DNA from: Auriscalpium vulgare
Taxonomy: Eukaryota; Basidiomycota; Agaricomycetes; Russulales; Auriscalpiaceae
DNA: 64,000 nucleotides
Reading direction: 5' to 3'
NCBI GenBank assembly: GCA_019915015.1
Contig: JAHBBC010000012.1
Location: forward strand, 806,001 to 870,000
The first letter of the stretch is position 1. Each line of letters starts with the position of its first letter. Below, in pieces: positions 19,037 to 30,153 of the stretch. The notes beneath the pieces are model-generated. The model was given only the letters and a program-made list of their open reading frames with translations. It ran no database searches and had not been told where the DNA came from. A program made the position numbers and the translations under genes.

Positions 19037-21639
19037 TCAGAACGCAACCTGGGAGGTCAAGCCCTCCAGCTCGCGCTCATAGCAGCGGTGGAGGCTGATA
19101 GCATACGCAAAGTTGGCAACGAACCCCTTCGAACCCGGCCCAATCTTCAGCGCATCAGTCGCAGCGGACTTCAAGCCGTATGAGCCGGTCGTGACGACGC
19201 CATAGGAGGTCGTGACATCGTCGCTGAGGAGGTCGTCCTGGATCTTGACGCCTGGCAACTGTACGACATCCCGCAGGAACGTCACAGCTTGTAATGGGCG
19301 CGTAAGTTCAATCACGTTGTCGAGAAGCTGATGCATAGCGCTTACCTTCCCCAACAGCGCCAATAGCCTTGCAGTGCCCGAACGCCTCTCTCACGTAGTG
19401 CACAGCGCGCCCGTTCTTCGCCAGGGTCACAGCGTGTTCGCCCGATGGGATGTACAGCCCATCAAACATGGTGGACCGCTGGCCCTCGTAATGGTGATCC
19501 GCTTGGATGCCCTTGCCGCCGACGCGCTCCGCACCCTGCGGGTACACCTCGCCGCGCCTGGGTCCGATAACGAAACAGACAGCCTTCGCGCTCGCCAACG
19601 CTGCACGAACGGCCTCGACCTCCGGTAAACTGAAGCCGTCCGCGACCAGAATCGCGATGCGACGGCTGACGATGGTCGGCTCCTTCGGTGCGTAGTAGAG
19701 CTGCGACAGCGGCGCACTCTTCTTGCCGTGATTGGGACGCGCCGGTGTGTCGGGGATGACACCGCCGACGTTGGTCGCTACGGTCTTCGCCAGCTTGAAG
19801 TCGATTTGATTGAGGACCTTCGTGTAAGATTCGTACACCACCGGATCATCGCAATGGTCGAGTTCGAAAGAGATTGCGTTGATGAGGTGCTGCTTCTCGT
19901 GAGGTGCCAACGAGTTGAAGAAAAGCTGTGCCTGATTGAAGTGCTCCTTGAACTTGGCACCACGGACGCGTTGCTTCATGCCTGACACTTTGGATGGGAA
20001 GCTAGAAGCAAATGTTACAAAGCTTATCAAGGGCGCGATGGTATCGGACACCCACGTATCGTAGCCGCCTTGACTCTCGGGAACAGGAGGGAAAACCTCC
20101 TTGCGGTTCGGCCAATAATTGACAGTCCCAGCAGTTATGCGGTGCCGCATCTGACCATCGCGTTGATGGTTGAGGACGGGGCAGACAGGGCGGTTGATTG
20201 GCAGCTGGAAAGTATTGTCAGCGCACCACGCAGGACATGTCTCAGACAACAACTGACCTCCTGCCAATTAGTTCCGAGGCGTGAAATTTGCGTGTCAAAG
20301 TACGAGAAGTTCCGACCTTGCAGGAGAGGGTCGTCGCTGAACCCAATACCTGGAACGACATGGGAAGTGCAGAATGCAACTTGCTCGACCTCGGGGAAGA
20401 ACTCCTCGGGCTTGCGGTCCAAAACCATCTCGCCGATCTCTTCCAGAGGGACGAGCTCCTCGGGCCAGATCTTCGTGGCGTCGAGAATGTCGAATTCGAA
20501 ATCGTGCTCCCTAGCTTGGGGGATGACCTGAATGCAGAACTTCCATTTCGGCGGAGCTCCATTGTCGATCGCTTCATAGAGGTCTTTACGATGGAAGTCT
20601 TGTCGGGAAAGTCAGCATACTGCCCGGCCCAAAGCCCGCGCATACACTCACCGGGATCTTGCCCGCACACCTTGAGAGCCTCGTCCCACATCAGACTGTG
20701 CACGCCAAGCTCTGGGACCCAGTGAAACTTCACGAAGAATAATTCTCCTTTTTTGTTCGTCAGAGTGTACGTGTTGACGCCGAACCCTTGCATCATGCGG
20801 TACGAGCGAGGTATGCCCCGGTCGGACATAACCCACATCACCATGTGAGCAGCTATGGCGGGCGGGCAGCGCAAGTCAGCATTCGGGAGTCAGCTGATGA
20901 AAGACGACGCGCATACATTCGGGCTGCAAGCCGACAAAGTCCCAGAAGTTGTTGTGCGCGCTCTGGCCCTGCGGAACCTCGTTGTGCGGCTCGGGCTTAA
21001 CCGCGTGGACAAAGTCGGGGAACTTGACCGAGTCCTGGATGAAGAAGACCGGGATGTCGTTTCCGACGATGTCCCAGTTGCCCTCCTGCGTGTAGAACTT
21101 GACCGCGAAGCCGCGGACATCGCGCACAGTGTCCTAATATACCCGTGAGCACATCGCGCATACAATCCAAAAACAAGACGCTTACCGCGCTCCCACGCGA
21201 GCCTTGGACCGTGCTGAAGCGCGTGAAAACCGGAGTCGTGCGCGACGGGTCGGTGAGCACGGCGGCAGACGTGTACTTGGACGCGCGGTCGTCGTACACC
21301 TTGAAGTATCCGTGAGCCCCGGCGCCGCGGGCGTGCACAACGCGCTCAGGGATGCGCTCATGGTCGAAGCGCATGATCTTCTCGCGGGCGAGTTGGTCCT
21401 CGAGGAGGTGCGGGCCGATGTTCGTGCCATCTGAGATTTTCAGCCTGCCAGAGATGAGGACGACGCGTACAACGACGAGGATAAGGGGTGTACCAGTCGT
21501 CTGTGTTGGCAATCTTCACGCCATGGTCGGTGGTGAGATAGTTTGCACTACTCGAAGACTCGACGATGTCGCGCTCGAGATCCTTGCGCTTGGCGGTGGT
21601 CGCGGGTCCCATAAGAGCGTCCTTGATCATGGCTGCCAT
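19037..21639 (-). CDS. Large-subunit catalase with C-terminal DJ-1/PfpI-like domain
   Basis: Seven exons (21494-21639, 21186-21444, 20917-21133, 20652-20852, 20258-20598, 19346-20204, 19037-19287) give 757 aa, the usual length of clade 2 catalases. The distal His lies in [15 protein letters not shown], the active-site Asn in [14 protein letters not shown], and the heme-ligand Tyr in [13 protein letters not shown]. The C-terminal 170 residues ([20 protein letters not shown] onward) form the class I amidotransferase/DJ-1-like domain of large catalases. The enzyme splits hydrogen peroxide into water and oxygen. No secretion signal is apparent and no peroxisomal SKL tail (it ends SQVAF), which suggests a cytosolic enzyme or entry by another route. 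A TATA box lies about 50 bases upstream. It is convergent with the NRAMP gene, 131 bases apart. Confidence 0.96.
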
Positions 21640-21687
21640 GGTACGAGTAAAAGAGAAAGGTCGGTAATTGCATGTGTGACTGAGCTC

Positions 21688-21694
21688 TTATAAA
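21688..21694 (-). promoter_or_regulatory. TATA box of the catalase gene
   Basis: The minus strand reads TTTATAA about 50 bases before the catalase ATG at 21639, a good core-promoter position. Confidence 0.55.
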
Positions 21695-22285
21695 GGTGGC
21701 GAGGAGTTGGATGGAGATCGAGCAAGTGGACATGTTCGACGTAAGGGTGCGTCATAGCCACATTGCGCGATGATCTCAGTCGCGTCACTCTTATTTATAA
21801 GGTTCGATCCGGGAATCCGGCAGAATATTTGTTTTTGTCATCCTCGATATTCGCTCTAAGACGTGAATCTAGTATCGTACATACACATAGCCAGAAACGT
21901 GGGACGAGCAGATGATCTTAAGGTCATAGCGACGGGTCCGACATAGATGGAATCACTATAAGTGCATGGGTGACGTTCTATCTCCTGGGCATACAGGGCG
22001 CCGTGGCCGGCTGACAATTGTACGTGCACGTATGCCAACGTCTGTAGCGTGCGTGAGGGATATGTCGAGGCGGCGGGCTCAGCCAAGGTGAGGATCCCGC
22101 CCGGGAGCCGCGTGGCCCCGGACGAGCGCCGTCATCACAAGGCGACATGCCTGGCAACCGTGCGGGAAATCCGAGCTCTGGGTGACAGTGAAAGAAGCGA
22201 TCAGGACAGGCGAGAGTATGAAACAGAGAACGACCTCACAGAAGCATGGAGAGAAACTGATATGCGCGACCACCACCGTCCGGAC
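21695..22285. other. Intergenic region, catalase upstream and zinc-finger gene 3' flank
   Basis: About 590 bases. A second TTTATAA-like run occurs near 21791-21799. No coding signal was recognised. Regulatory sites for stress response are plausible but none was identified. Confidence 0.4.
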
Positions 22286-23328
22286 CTACTTGACATTCCG
22301 ACAATCACATCCCCTTTGCTGCCCCGTCACCCAACTCTTCCCACAGTCCTCACATCTGGCACGCATGCCGGACTCCACGCCGATGCGGGCGGAAGGCGAT
22401 GTCGACGTCGTCGACGAGTCGCGATGAATGGCAGCCCGGTGGCGTTGGAGGTCGTGCTTGCGCGAGAACGAGCGGCCGCAGCTGCGATGCGGGCACGCGT
22501 ATGGCTTCACACGGTCCGAGCTGTGTGTGTCCATGTGTGTTTTCAGGTTGTAAGCCCTTGCGAAACCTAGACGACGAGGCGGTGTATTAGTCAAAGCGTC
22601 AAGGACACGAAAGCGGCAGACAAACCCCGGTTGCAAGTGGGGCAATGGTGTATCTTGCCCCGCACGTCTCCGGCGGCGTTGTAATCACTCCCCGCCTGGG
22701 ACCGAGCGACGGAGGGCACGGGAGGGACAATGGGGAGCTGGGGAGACATGCTGATCGGGGAGACACTGGGGTGCCCCCCCGCAGCGGGGTAGCGGCGCTG
22801 GCCATTGAGTGCCGCGCCGTAGTCTGACTGTGCACGCGCAGCCCGCGTGGGAGGGGAGACTGGCGGGGAGGGTGGCAAAGCGCCGAAACTGGTGGCGGTC
22901 ATGTCCGCGCCGAGGATACGCGCGTTGTAGCGGTCAGAGGCGCCGTAGTCACTGAGGTGCATCGCGTTGAAGGACGACATGCCGACGGGGAGGGAGTAGT
23001 TGGAGGGGGAGTAGGGGGAGTAGTATATGGACTCCGAGTTGGCAACGGACTCGTACGCGGACTCGGAGAAGACGGAGGGAGGGCCGGCTTCCCTCGGGGG
23101 CGGAATAGGATTGTTCAGCTCGAAGAGCTGGACCTGCTCGTCGAAGAGCTGGATGTCTGTGTCGAGCTCGAGGTCTGTGTCGAACGTGTCCGGAGTGGGA
23201 GCCTCGATCTGGTTGGGAGTGGGGTCGAAGAAGGAGAAGTCAGAGGAGAGCTTGGCGGGGTCGATGTACTGGGGAAGTGGGTGGTTGAAGTCGAGTTCTG
23301 GGTAGAGCGTGGCGAAGACGTCGGACAT
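22286..23328 (-). CDS. C2H2 zinc-finger transcription factor
   Basis: Two exons (22626-23328, 22286-22566) give 327 aa. The long N-terminal part is acidic then Ser/Pro-rich (a likely activation or regulatory region), with LFDEQVQLFELNNPIPPP and many SP pairs. Two adjacent fingers sit near residues 230-290: HHCPTCNRGFARAYNLKTHMDTH, whose coding sequence is split by the only intron, and a second finger containing CPHRSCGRSFSRKHDLQRH. The GFARAYNLKTH finger is typical of the Crz1-like fungal C2H2 group, so a calcineurin-type or developmental regulator is possible, but this is inference. A C-terminal CEDCGKSW...CDC cluster adds four more cysteines. It acts in the nucleus; targets are unknown. Confidence 0.85.
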
Positions 23329-24649
23329 GGTGAAAGATATATAGGATTCGGGGGGGAGGGGTTAAGTATCGGGCGAGGGAGCTGGTGCTGCGGAGGCAAG
23401 TAACACGTCTGCGTCTGGGCGGCAGAGGCCCGGATTCCCACCCCTCAGAGTCGAAGCTGTGCCGCTGGGCGCCGCGTCGCCGTCTCCCGTGAACGGTGTC
23501 CATTTGGGGCTGCCTCGATCCTACCCGCACCTCCCGCCTCGGCCGTCGGCATCCCATCACACACCTCACCACACCTCACCTCGTCTCCGCCGACGTCCAC
23601 GTAGTCCGTTGCCAGCAGACTCGATCCACTTCACCAGAGAGCGCCGTAGTAATATGCTGCACCGCATTTCATCTTTCTCAGGCGCTGGCCCGCTACCCCA
23701 CAGCGCAGTCCACGTTTCCACCACCATGGCTGGCAGGACATGCAGCCCGTACATGTCGACAAACACACACCAGCAGGACACAAGTCTCGCACATCGGTGG
23801 TGACAAATCCCCTTCACACATATTGTTTCAGAATGACTCACCCACGAAACCCGAATACAGTCCTGCCTTTGTATGACGCACACCTTCCGCCGCTGCACTA
23901 CGCTCGGCACACGCCATATTATGATTTATTATCCACGATCGGCATTTGTGATCGTTTCAACCTGTCCGCCGAGGGCCTCCGGCGCCCGTGAATGCCCTTC
24001 TGTTCCTATCTGGGCCCTACGGCGCCGCATACCCTCGCATACCAACCAAATTCCCAGCACCCCGATCTCCCAATCTCTCGAGATCCAGGGTCTGTCAACG
24101 GATGCTATCGCACTCCGGAGCTCCTTGTCACACCTGGTAATAACGCTCTGGATAGCGTCCGACTATGTCAAAGTTCCCTTGGGAGCCCCAGTGGGCCCGT
24201 CGGATATTGATGCTGGTGATGCTGACTGGGCAGCCGGCGGGTGCTCCCCGTAATACCATTGACAAAGGTCATCGTCTATTACTGGCCACATCAAACGGGG
24301 CTGACGGCGCTGTACAGTCCGAACTGGTCACTGCAGCTTAGTCGTCCCACTCCAGGTCATCTGACTTGACGCATAGTAGACCTTGAATGAAAAACGCTCG
24401 GCAGGACTGTACCTTTCCGGAAGGCACAGAGGTCTAGATCTAAGAGAAGCGCTCCTGAAACGTTGATCTTTCTGGACCTGATTTAAAGCTCGCCTCCAGC
24501 GTCGGGCATCGCCCAACGCCCATGCACGCCGTCCGATCCGACGCGAGGCGTCGGGTGGATCAGCTTCAGCAATTCTTATTGCACCGGGACGCCCGAGCGT
24601 GCACCATGCGCTGCAGCGTCGATCTCCCGGCGCGCCAGATAAGCCGAGC
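23329..24649. other. Intergenic region, nothing recognised
   Basis: About 1.3 kb upstream of the C2H2 gene. Several short frames exist but none has family features. The long upstream space suits a regulated transcription-factor gene. Confidence 0.4.
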
Positions 24650-25120
24650 GATCTCCGCGCCGTGCAGCGGGCGCCGGGTGAGGAATATGCTCCCGTCCTC
24701 GATCGACGTTCAGCAGATCGGGCGAGGTATGTTATAATTTTATTGACCGCGGGTGTGGGGCCTCGGAGAGCGGCCGATGCGGGGGCGGTCGGAGTGGGGT
24801 GGCGGCCGGTGGTATGCAGATGTCACGGGCTTCCTGGGAACTCATAGCGGGCAGGAGGGAACATCACCGAAAGCAAGCATCATAGTTTACGACACGGATC
24901 ACCTATGACGCTAGAGCTTAAGCTGACTGCCTGTAGGATGGGCCATTCATTCACAACGGGAAATCGCGGGGAAGTGATGAACGGCTCGTGAATGACGAGT
25001 TAATTACTTTGGATCGGAAGCATGCCAGACACAACGGAAGATTCGGACTAGCCGTCTAGCAATGGTTGTTGCGTGAAGATAAATACACGCAGGATGAAGC
25101 ATATGAGTGGCACTGATGCC
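24650..25120 (+). repeat. Left copy of a diverged direct repeat flanking the UbiA/ICMT pair
   Basis: Blocks shared in order with 27840-28230 include GGTGGCGGCCGGTGGTATG, TTTACGACAC, GACTGCCTGTAG, TACTTTGGAT and ATGCCAGACACAACGGAA. Similarity is clear but with many changes and indels. No ORF is conserved between the copies. Confidence 0.7.
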
Positions 25121-25212
25121 TTGAATTCTCGCACTCGGTGTTCGTGTCGAATCTTTGCCACGTTTATTGAGAAGTTAGGTGAGGGGACTGTCTATTGCAT
25201 ATGTAATGCCGC

Positions 25213-26509
25213 CTATAACGCTACAACCGTCAACGCTCTCTGTAGTACAGCATCAGCAACAAGGCCAGCCAATATGACCTGGCCTATGCGCGGTGTTCCC
25301 AGGAACAAGGCCTTGCACTCTCCGGGATGGTCAATATTCGTTTTAATCAGGGTGGGAATGAGCATCAGCCCCGCAATGCAAACTGCTGCGTAGAAAAGAG
25401 GTCCATGTCCATTCAATGCACCGCCGAGCGTCAGCAGAGTCAGAAATATGACAGAACTAGCCGTGCAGATAGGGATCGTGCGTTCGGCGCACCAGAGCGC
25501 GGGAGAGTGAAGCCCTATCTTGGTGTCATCCAGTTTATCCTAAAAGCCGAAATCAATGCCAATCTCAATGAAACTCTGCCTCGATTTACCTGGTGCTGAT
25601 ATACGGTTTCGTACGCAATGGTCCAGAACAGACAGCTGAGATACACGGGTGCGAGTACCGTGTATGGGATGCTCCCATCAACGCTGAGTTCACCCCGCCC
25701 CATAAAAACGCCGACCGCGAACATGAGACCCTGTGGTTGGTTGATGAAAAGATGTTTGCACAGGCGGAGAAACACGTACGAGGGGTACAGGTGCAAAATC
25801 CATCCAGCGCTAGGACGAAAATTCATAATCAGATACGAAAGTAAGTGAGCCTCGTAAAAAGATTACCGTACCTTGCAGGTCGGATAGATGATGTATAAGG
25901 GCCAGGCAAACATGGACGCATACAGACTATAAAGTCCCCGGCTCAGATCAGAACCACGATGGCGAGATCGATGTACGCGCCTCGTCCTTGTCAAAACCGT
26001 CACGGCTAAATAAACACCAATCACGACCTGGACGGCGAAGAACAGCCACGCCCTGTCCAAAGAGATGGCTCCGCGGGGGATAGGTCGGTACTTCGTTCGT
26101 TCAACCATAGCATCAACGTCATAATCCAGTATATCATCAATGGTCATGATCTGCAGATTGCGGAGATTGAGCTTCAGCAGGCCTGCGTTGCGGCGTGTGA
26201 TTCATACGTACCAAGGATTTGATGCCGAAGCAGAGTGGGACGAAGAAAGCCCCCGTGGCGAGGCAGTCAAGACCGGAAAGGGAAGGTTGAGCGTGATAGC
26301 TCATAGCGATCGACCATGCTACAGATACCTGGTCAGCCGGTTAAGGGGGAACGTTCGCAGTGATACAGACCAGTCGGAATCCATACAACCCAAAAACCAA
26401 TGTTGTTGTGTAATCGACAAAGCTCCCAGCACGCCTGGCGCTCCGCAGCCGTGGGGAACGCGAAGAGGTCGTGAAGACGCTGGGATGTGAAGGAGTGGAG
26501 TTTAGACAT
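25213..26509 (-). CDS. UbiA-family prenyltransferase
   Basis: At least six exons; the first are 26371-26509 and 26212-26318, then one starting at 26150. The start MSKLHSFTSQRLHDLF leads through HNNIGFWVVWIPTAWSIAM to the first Asp-rich motif, DDILDYDVDAMVERTKYRP. Later blocks are KRWMDFAPVPLGLMFAVGV, FWTIAYETVYQHQ and, after an intron, the second Asp-rich motif DKLDDTKIGLHSPALW. The C-terminus has GHGPLFYAAV and an IDHPGECKALF block as in COQ2-like enzymes. Both motifs bind Mg-prenyl diphosphate; the first residue of motif 1 is Asp where Asn is usual. Multiple membrane helices are expected. The enzyme attaches a prenyl chain to an aromatic or other acceptor: ubiquinone (COQ2) or a meroterpenoid. 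One intron near 25960-26020 is unresolved. The ICMT-like gene is divergent, 570 bases away. Confidence 0.88.
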
Positions 26510-27078
26510 GGGGCGAGGACTGAATGAAAGCATGCACTTCTGAGCTTTTATCCTCTCCAATGCCAGTCCGTAGGTACACTGTCAGTGTCGGGTTTGGCGG
26601 GTGCGGTGCGACCCGCCATCTGAAGAGTGAATGTCATTACAGCACTGTAGCCTTGGGTACCAGCGAGCTGCGAGCCGACGCTTGACGGTGTGTACAAAGG
26701 GCAGGGACCAGCAGGGACCTCGGAGTCGGGACGGTCGTGAATTGGATCACGTGCACCGCGCGAATGGCAAGAGTACAAAAGTTGACGTTATTACGTCGCC
26801 AAGTCCAACCCTTCTCTATGCTGTCCACGCAGGGTCCTGAACTTGTGCAGGAATACCGTGGTAACCCGCGATACCGGCCGTACGGGGTACGGTATGCCTG
26901 CGGGTGGCCATATTCTACACCGTACCTGTGCTCTGCCCTACTAGTACGTAGTACTCTGCCTCAGGGAGACTCACATCATAATCTGAAATCCATACAAGTG
27001 GAAAGCGCCGGAGGTATGTATATAATGCCAGGCCATCCTGTTCAACCGACATGACCAGCCTCTGTGCACCCCCTCACC
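26510..27078. promoter_or_regulatory. Divergent intergenic region between UbiA and ICMT-like genes
   Basis: About 570 bases between two start codons. A TATA-like GTATATAATG lies at about 27016-27025, about 55-60 bases before the ATG at 27079. No recognised coding sequence. Confidence 0.5.
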
Positions 27079-27817
27079 ATGTCGCTCGTCAAAATTCCTT
27101 TCCTCCTGTCCAGTGCCGTGGCCACCTGGATCTCATTAACCCCGCCGACTCCCCCGCCCGCCAAGGGCGAAGTCCAAAAATCGAAGGGCATCGAAAAGAT
27201 CTTTCGTAATTTTGTTCATATATATCCGCCGTTGTGGAAGGTCAGTCACGTCCGCAACCGCGGCATGCACTTGACTGAGGGTGCTCACACTCCGTCCCGC
27301 ATTTTATTAGACCACTGTTGTCACCGGCCTCCTCTTCGAAACCGCGTCCATCATCTCATCCCCTGCCCCACATACACCACTCGCAGCCACGCTCCCGCCG
27401 CTCTTCCTGTTCGCGTGTCTCTGCACGGTCGCAAACGGCGTGCTACGCCTCCAATGCTACCGCGCGCTCGGCCCCCTCTTCACGTTCCAGATCACACTGC
27501 GCCCGGAGCACAAGCTCATCACGCACGGCCCGTACGCGTACGTGCGCCATCCAAGCTACGCCGCCTCCCTGCTCGGCGCCGTCGGCATGCTGCTGCTGCA
27601 TTTCGGGCCTGGCTCGTGGTTCAGCGCGGTTGGCCTCCACGACGGACCTGGGGGCTGGTGGTACGCCGCGCTGTGGACCGCGATCAATGCATTCATTCTC
27701 ACGAGCTTGATGGCGCGTGCGCCGACGGAGGACGCGATGCTGAGAGAACAGTTTAGGGAGGAGTGGGATGCGTGGGCGGCGAGGGTGCCATACAGGGTCG
27801 TTCCGGGGATCTATTAG
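27079..27817 (+). CDS. ICMT/PEMT-like membrane methyltransferase
   Basis: Two exons (27079-27240, 27311-27817) give 222 aa. The protein has an N-terminal hydrophobic segment, two more around residues 55-100 and a re-entrant C-terminal hydrophobic stretch. The family signature is clear: LRPEHKLITHGPYAYVRHPSY (HGPYxxxRHPxY, S-adenosylmethionine binding), then EDAMLREQFREEWDAW with the paired Glu and VPYRVVPGIY at the end. Members methylate isoprenylcysteine carboxyl groups or phospholipids. At 222 aa this is close to canonical ICMT, but the hydrophobic middle is divergent, and such ICMT-like proteins are often multi-copy in Agaricomycetes (from memory). The substrate is therefore open. A TATA-like box precedes it. 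The UbiA gene is its divergent neighbour. Confidence 0.85.
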
Positions 27818-27839
27818 TGGACATGCTAGCACTACTAGC

Positions 27840-28230
27840 TTCGCGCCGTGCAGCCGTTTGCGCCGGGGGCTCGCGTCTAATTAGTGCGGGGACGGGCGGA
27901 TTGGTGGCGGCCGATGGTATGAACCTGTATGAGCTGACCGGGGGACTCTGACTGTAGCGCCAGCGGTCACAGCGTTCTTGAGAAATCAAAGCGTCGTTTT
28001 ACGACACAGGGTCACCAGCACTTATGTACGACGCTTGAGCCTAAGATGACTGCCTGTAGTGGGATGTGCCGCTCAGTGAAATTGCGGGAAAGTACTTAGT
28101 AAAACACAGTTACTTTGGATCCGGAAGGATGCCAGACACAACGGAACTCGGTCTAGCCGTGTATGCAATGTGTATGTTGCGGGAAGTTAATACGGGCAGG
28201 ACGAACTTGAAGCAAGTGGCACTAGTACTA
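27840..28230 (+). repeat. Right copy of the diverged direct repeat
   Basis: Shares ordered blocks with 24650-25120, including GGTGGCGGCCGATGGTATG, GACTGCCTGTAG and GATGCCAGACACAACGGAA. It begins directly after the ICMT-like stop codon. Confidence 0.7.
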
Positions 28231-28765
28231 CTGATTTGCCGTGAGGGAAACGCCAGTGTCTGCTCCCAAGTCTGGCAAATTGAGTTTGATGCCTCGATTA
28301 CAGCACAGGACGATATATCAGCTGAGAAATTGTCGGCATGCCGCGCAGAGTCGAAAAGCACTTCAGCGGATGATCTTCCATACGCGGAACACAGTGCCCG
28401 GACGTGCTTCGAAGTCACTCACCAATTTTGCAACGGTTGCCATCCCCCACAACTCGAGGATAGTGACCTCAACGACCGCCAGCATACGGGTGATTTGTTC
28501 TTCCAAGGTGTCGCGAAGAGGTTCAAATATTGTTGGCAGACGCATAGCAAAGTGTTGTACATTCTAGGTAATATGGTAGCAAATTCGGTATCGTAAATCC
28601 TCGTATCGTCCATAAAGTTGATCCTGCGGGTCATTGTCCGATGGCGTGATAATCGTTGTATAAGTAATAAGTAGGGAAGGCCAGCTTCGTGTGGGGAAGC
28701 GCCATGCCTCAGGACAGGACGGACGAAGACGTCGAACAGTTAGTTGAGTTGGTTGACAGGTCGGC
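28231..28765. other. Intergenic region, nothing recognised
   Basis: About 530 bases between the repeat and the SUR7/PalI stop codon. A plus frame (28066-28596) spans repeat and flank but has no family features and is not conserved in the left repeat. Confidence 0.35.
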
Positions 28766-29886
28766 CTAGCCCCGGTATGTGCAGCAACTGTAGGCCGGAA
28801 CAGGATGATGAGCCGTCGCGCCTCGAGTCGTCCCGTCGGAGGGGAAATGGACGTAGCGCACCTGATCATGTACGGAACAAGCGACACCACAAGACAGCCA
28901 AATGCCGCCCAGAGTAGAGAAAGACCAGTCCCGGCAGTGACTTCTATCCCCAGTGGGATGTCGGTTGTTGCCAGCACAAGCCCATTTATGGCCTCCGAGC
29001 TGTTCACAGCCGATGTCCACAACGCTGCCCCGACCAGGATGAAGAGCGTAGCGAGTGCGGCGAATGTCGCGGAGATGAGAAATGCAAACGTGTGCTTGAT
29101 CACACCGCTGTTGGGAACGCAGAGGGTCAGACAGACGGCGGAGTGACAGAAGGCTGACGCACATCACCAGGGCTATGAACGTGAATATCGTGCCAAGAAG
29201 GATCAGGTAATAGGCCGAATGGGTATGGCCTCCTAATGTCGTGGAGTCCTTGAAGGTGGATGTTCCGTTGATGATAAAGTCGGTGAACTGGGAATAATTG
29301 AGGTACATGTCGGATGTAAAGGCGGTATAGGGCTGGTATCGTCGTGCGATCGTGGTATTGGTGCATGTTCCGTTGGGCTTGACGATGTACGCGCAGTACG
29401 AATAGAGGCCGAACTCGTACTGTTGACGAATACCGGCGCGCGCCTGAAGGGGTGCAGAGGCATTCGAAGTGTACAGGCCATTGATCGGGTCGCCAAACCC
29501 GTTTTCGAGCGCTTGCCTGTGGACATAATTCAGCGCCAAAGGTGACTGGTGCAGGCGTGTATAGACCCACCCGTAGAGGGACACGTTCATTTTTGCCTGG
29601 GACGAGAGGATCAGCGTTTCGTGAGGGCGCCTCGCGGCGGTAAAGACACACACCATGGCGATCCCTCGAGGCACCGACGAGGTGTTAATTTGGCCAACCT
29701 TCACAGAGGTGAGTAGTTGAATCGCCTGGTATGATAAGGGGACGTACATGGGTGAAGATGAGCAGGAGGAGGGCTGCGAATCTGAACGGGCGTCAAGTTC
29801 AACTATGGCAAAGTTGGTTCCGCGACCTACGAAAAGAGAGAGGCGAAACCAATGCAGACTTCGCCGCGCAGCTTGAAGAGCTTCAT
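28766..29886 (-). CDS. SUR7/PalI-family four-helix membrane protein
   Basis: The start at 29886 gives MKLFKLRGEVCIGFASLFS, the first hydrophobic helix. It runs across two short introns into FAALLLLIFTHVGQINTSSV, followed by PRGIAMV; the INTSSVPR block is the family hallmark. An extracellular loop with N-glycosylation sites follows (NASAPL, NGTCTNTT, NYSQ, NGTST), containing YEFGLYSYCAYI. Three more helices follow: AYYLILLGTIFTFIALVM, FAFLISATFAALATLFILVG and GLSLLWAAFGCLVVSLVPYM. The last exon gives a CCTYRG end after the final intron. SUR7 proteins mark eisosome/MCC plasma-membrane domains and PalI-type proteins act in ambient pH sensing; which applies is not resolved. The ATG26-type gene lies divergently upstream. 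Confidence 0.85.
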
Positions 29887-30153
29887 CTGGGAGAAGGATG
29901 AGGGAGGAGAGCAGCTGAGAGAGGGTGTGGGGGAAGACAAGGAGCCCAGGTAGTAGTCTGGCCTGTGGCAGACTCACGGAGAGAACATGACGGCCAACAC
30001 GTTTTGGCGGGTCCGCTCCGACGCCGAAGCCTCGTGTGCTTGCGTAAGCCTGTTTGCGCGCCTTCGGCGTTTAGGATAGCGCTGGTGAGCCGAGCGCTGG
30101 TAAGCTCCTGCTCACCGTCTTACGGCGACCTTTGTTATCGTCCTGGCCGTCTC

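Noticed and set aside
21795..21812. GGTTCGATCC-like sequence resembling a tRNA B box
   Set aside because: No matching A box, cloverleaf stems or terminator were found around it.
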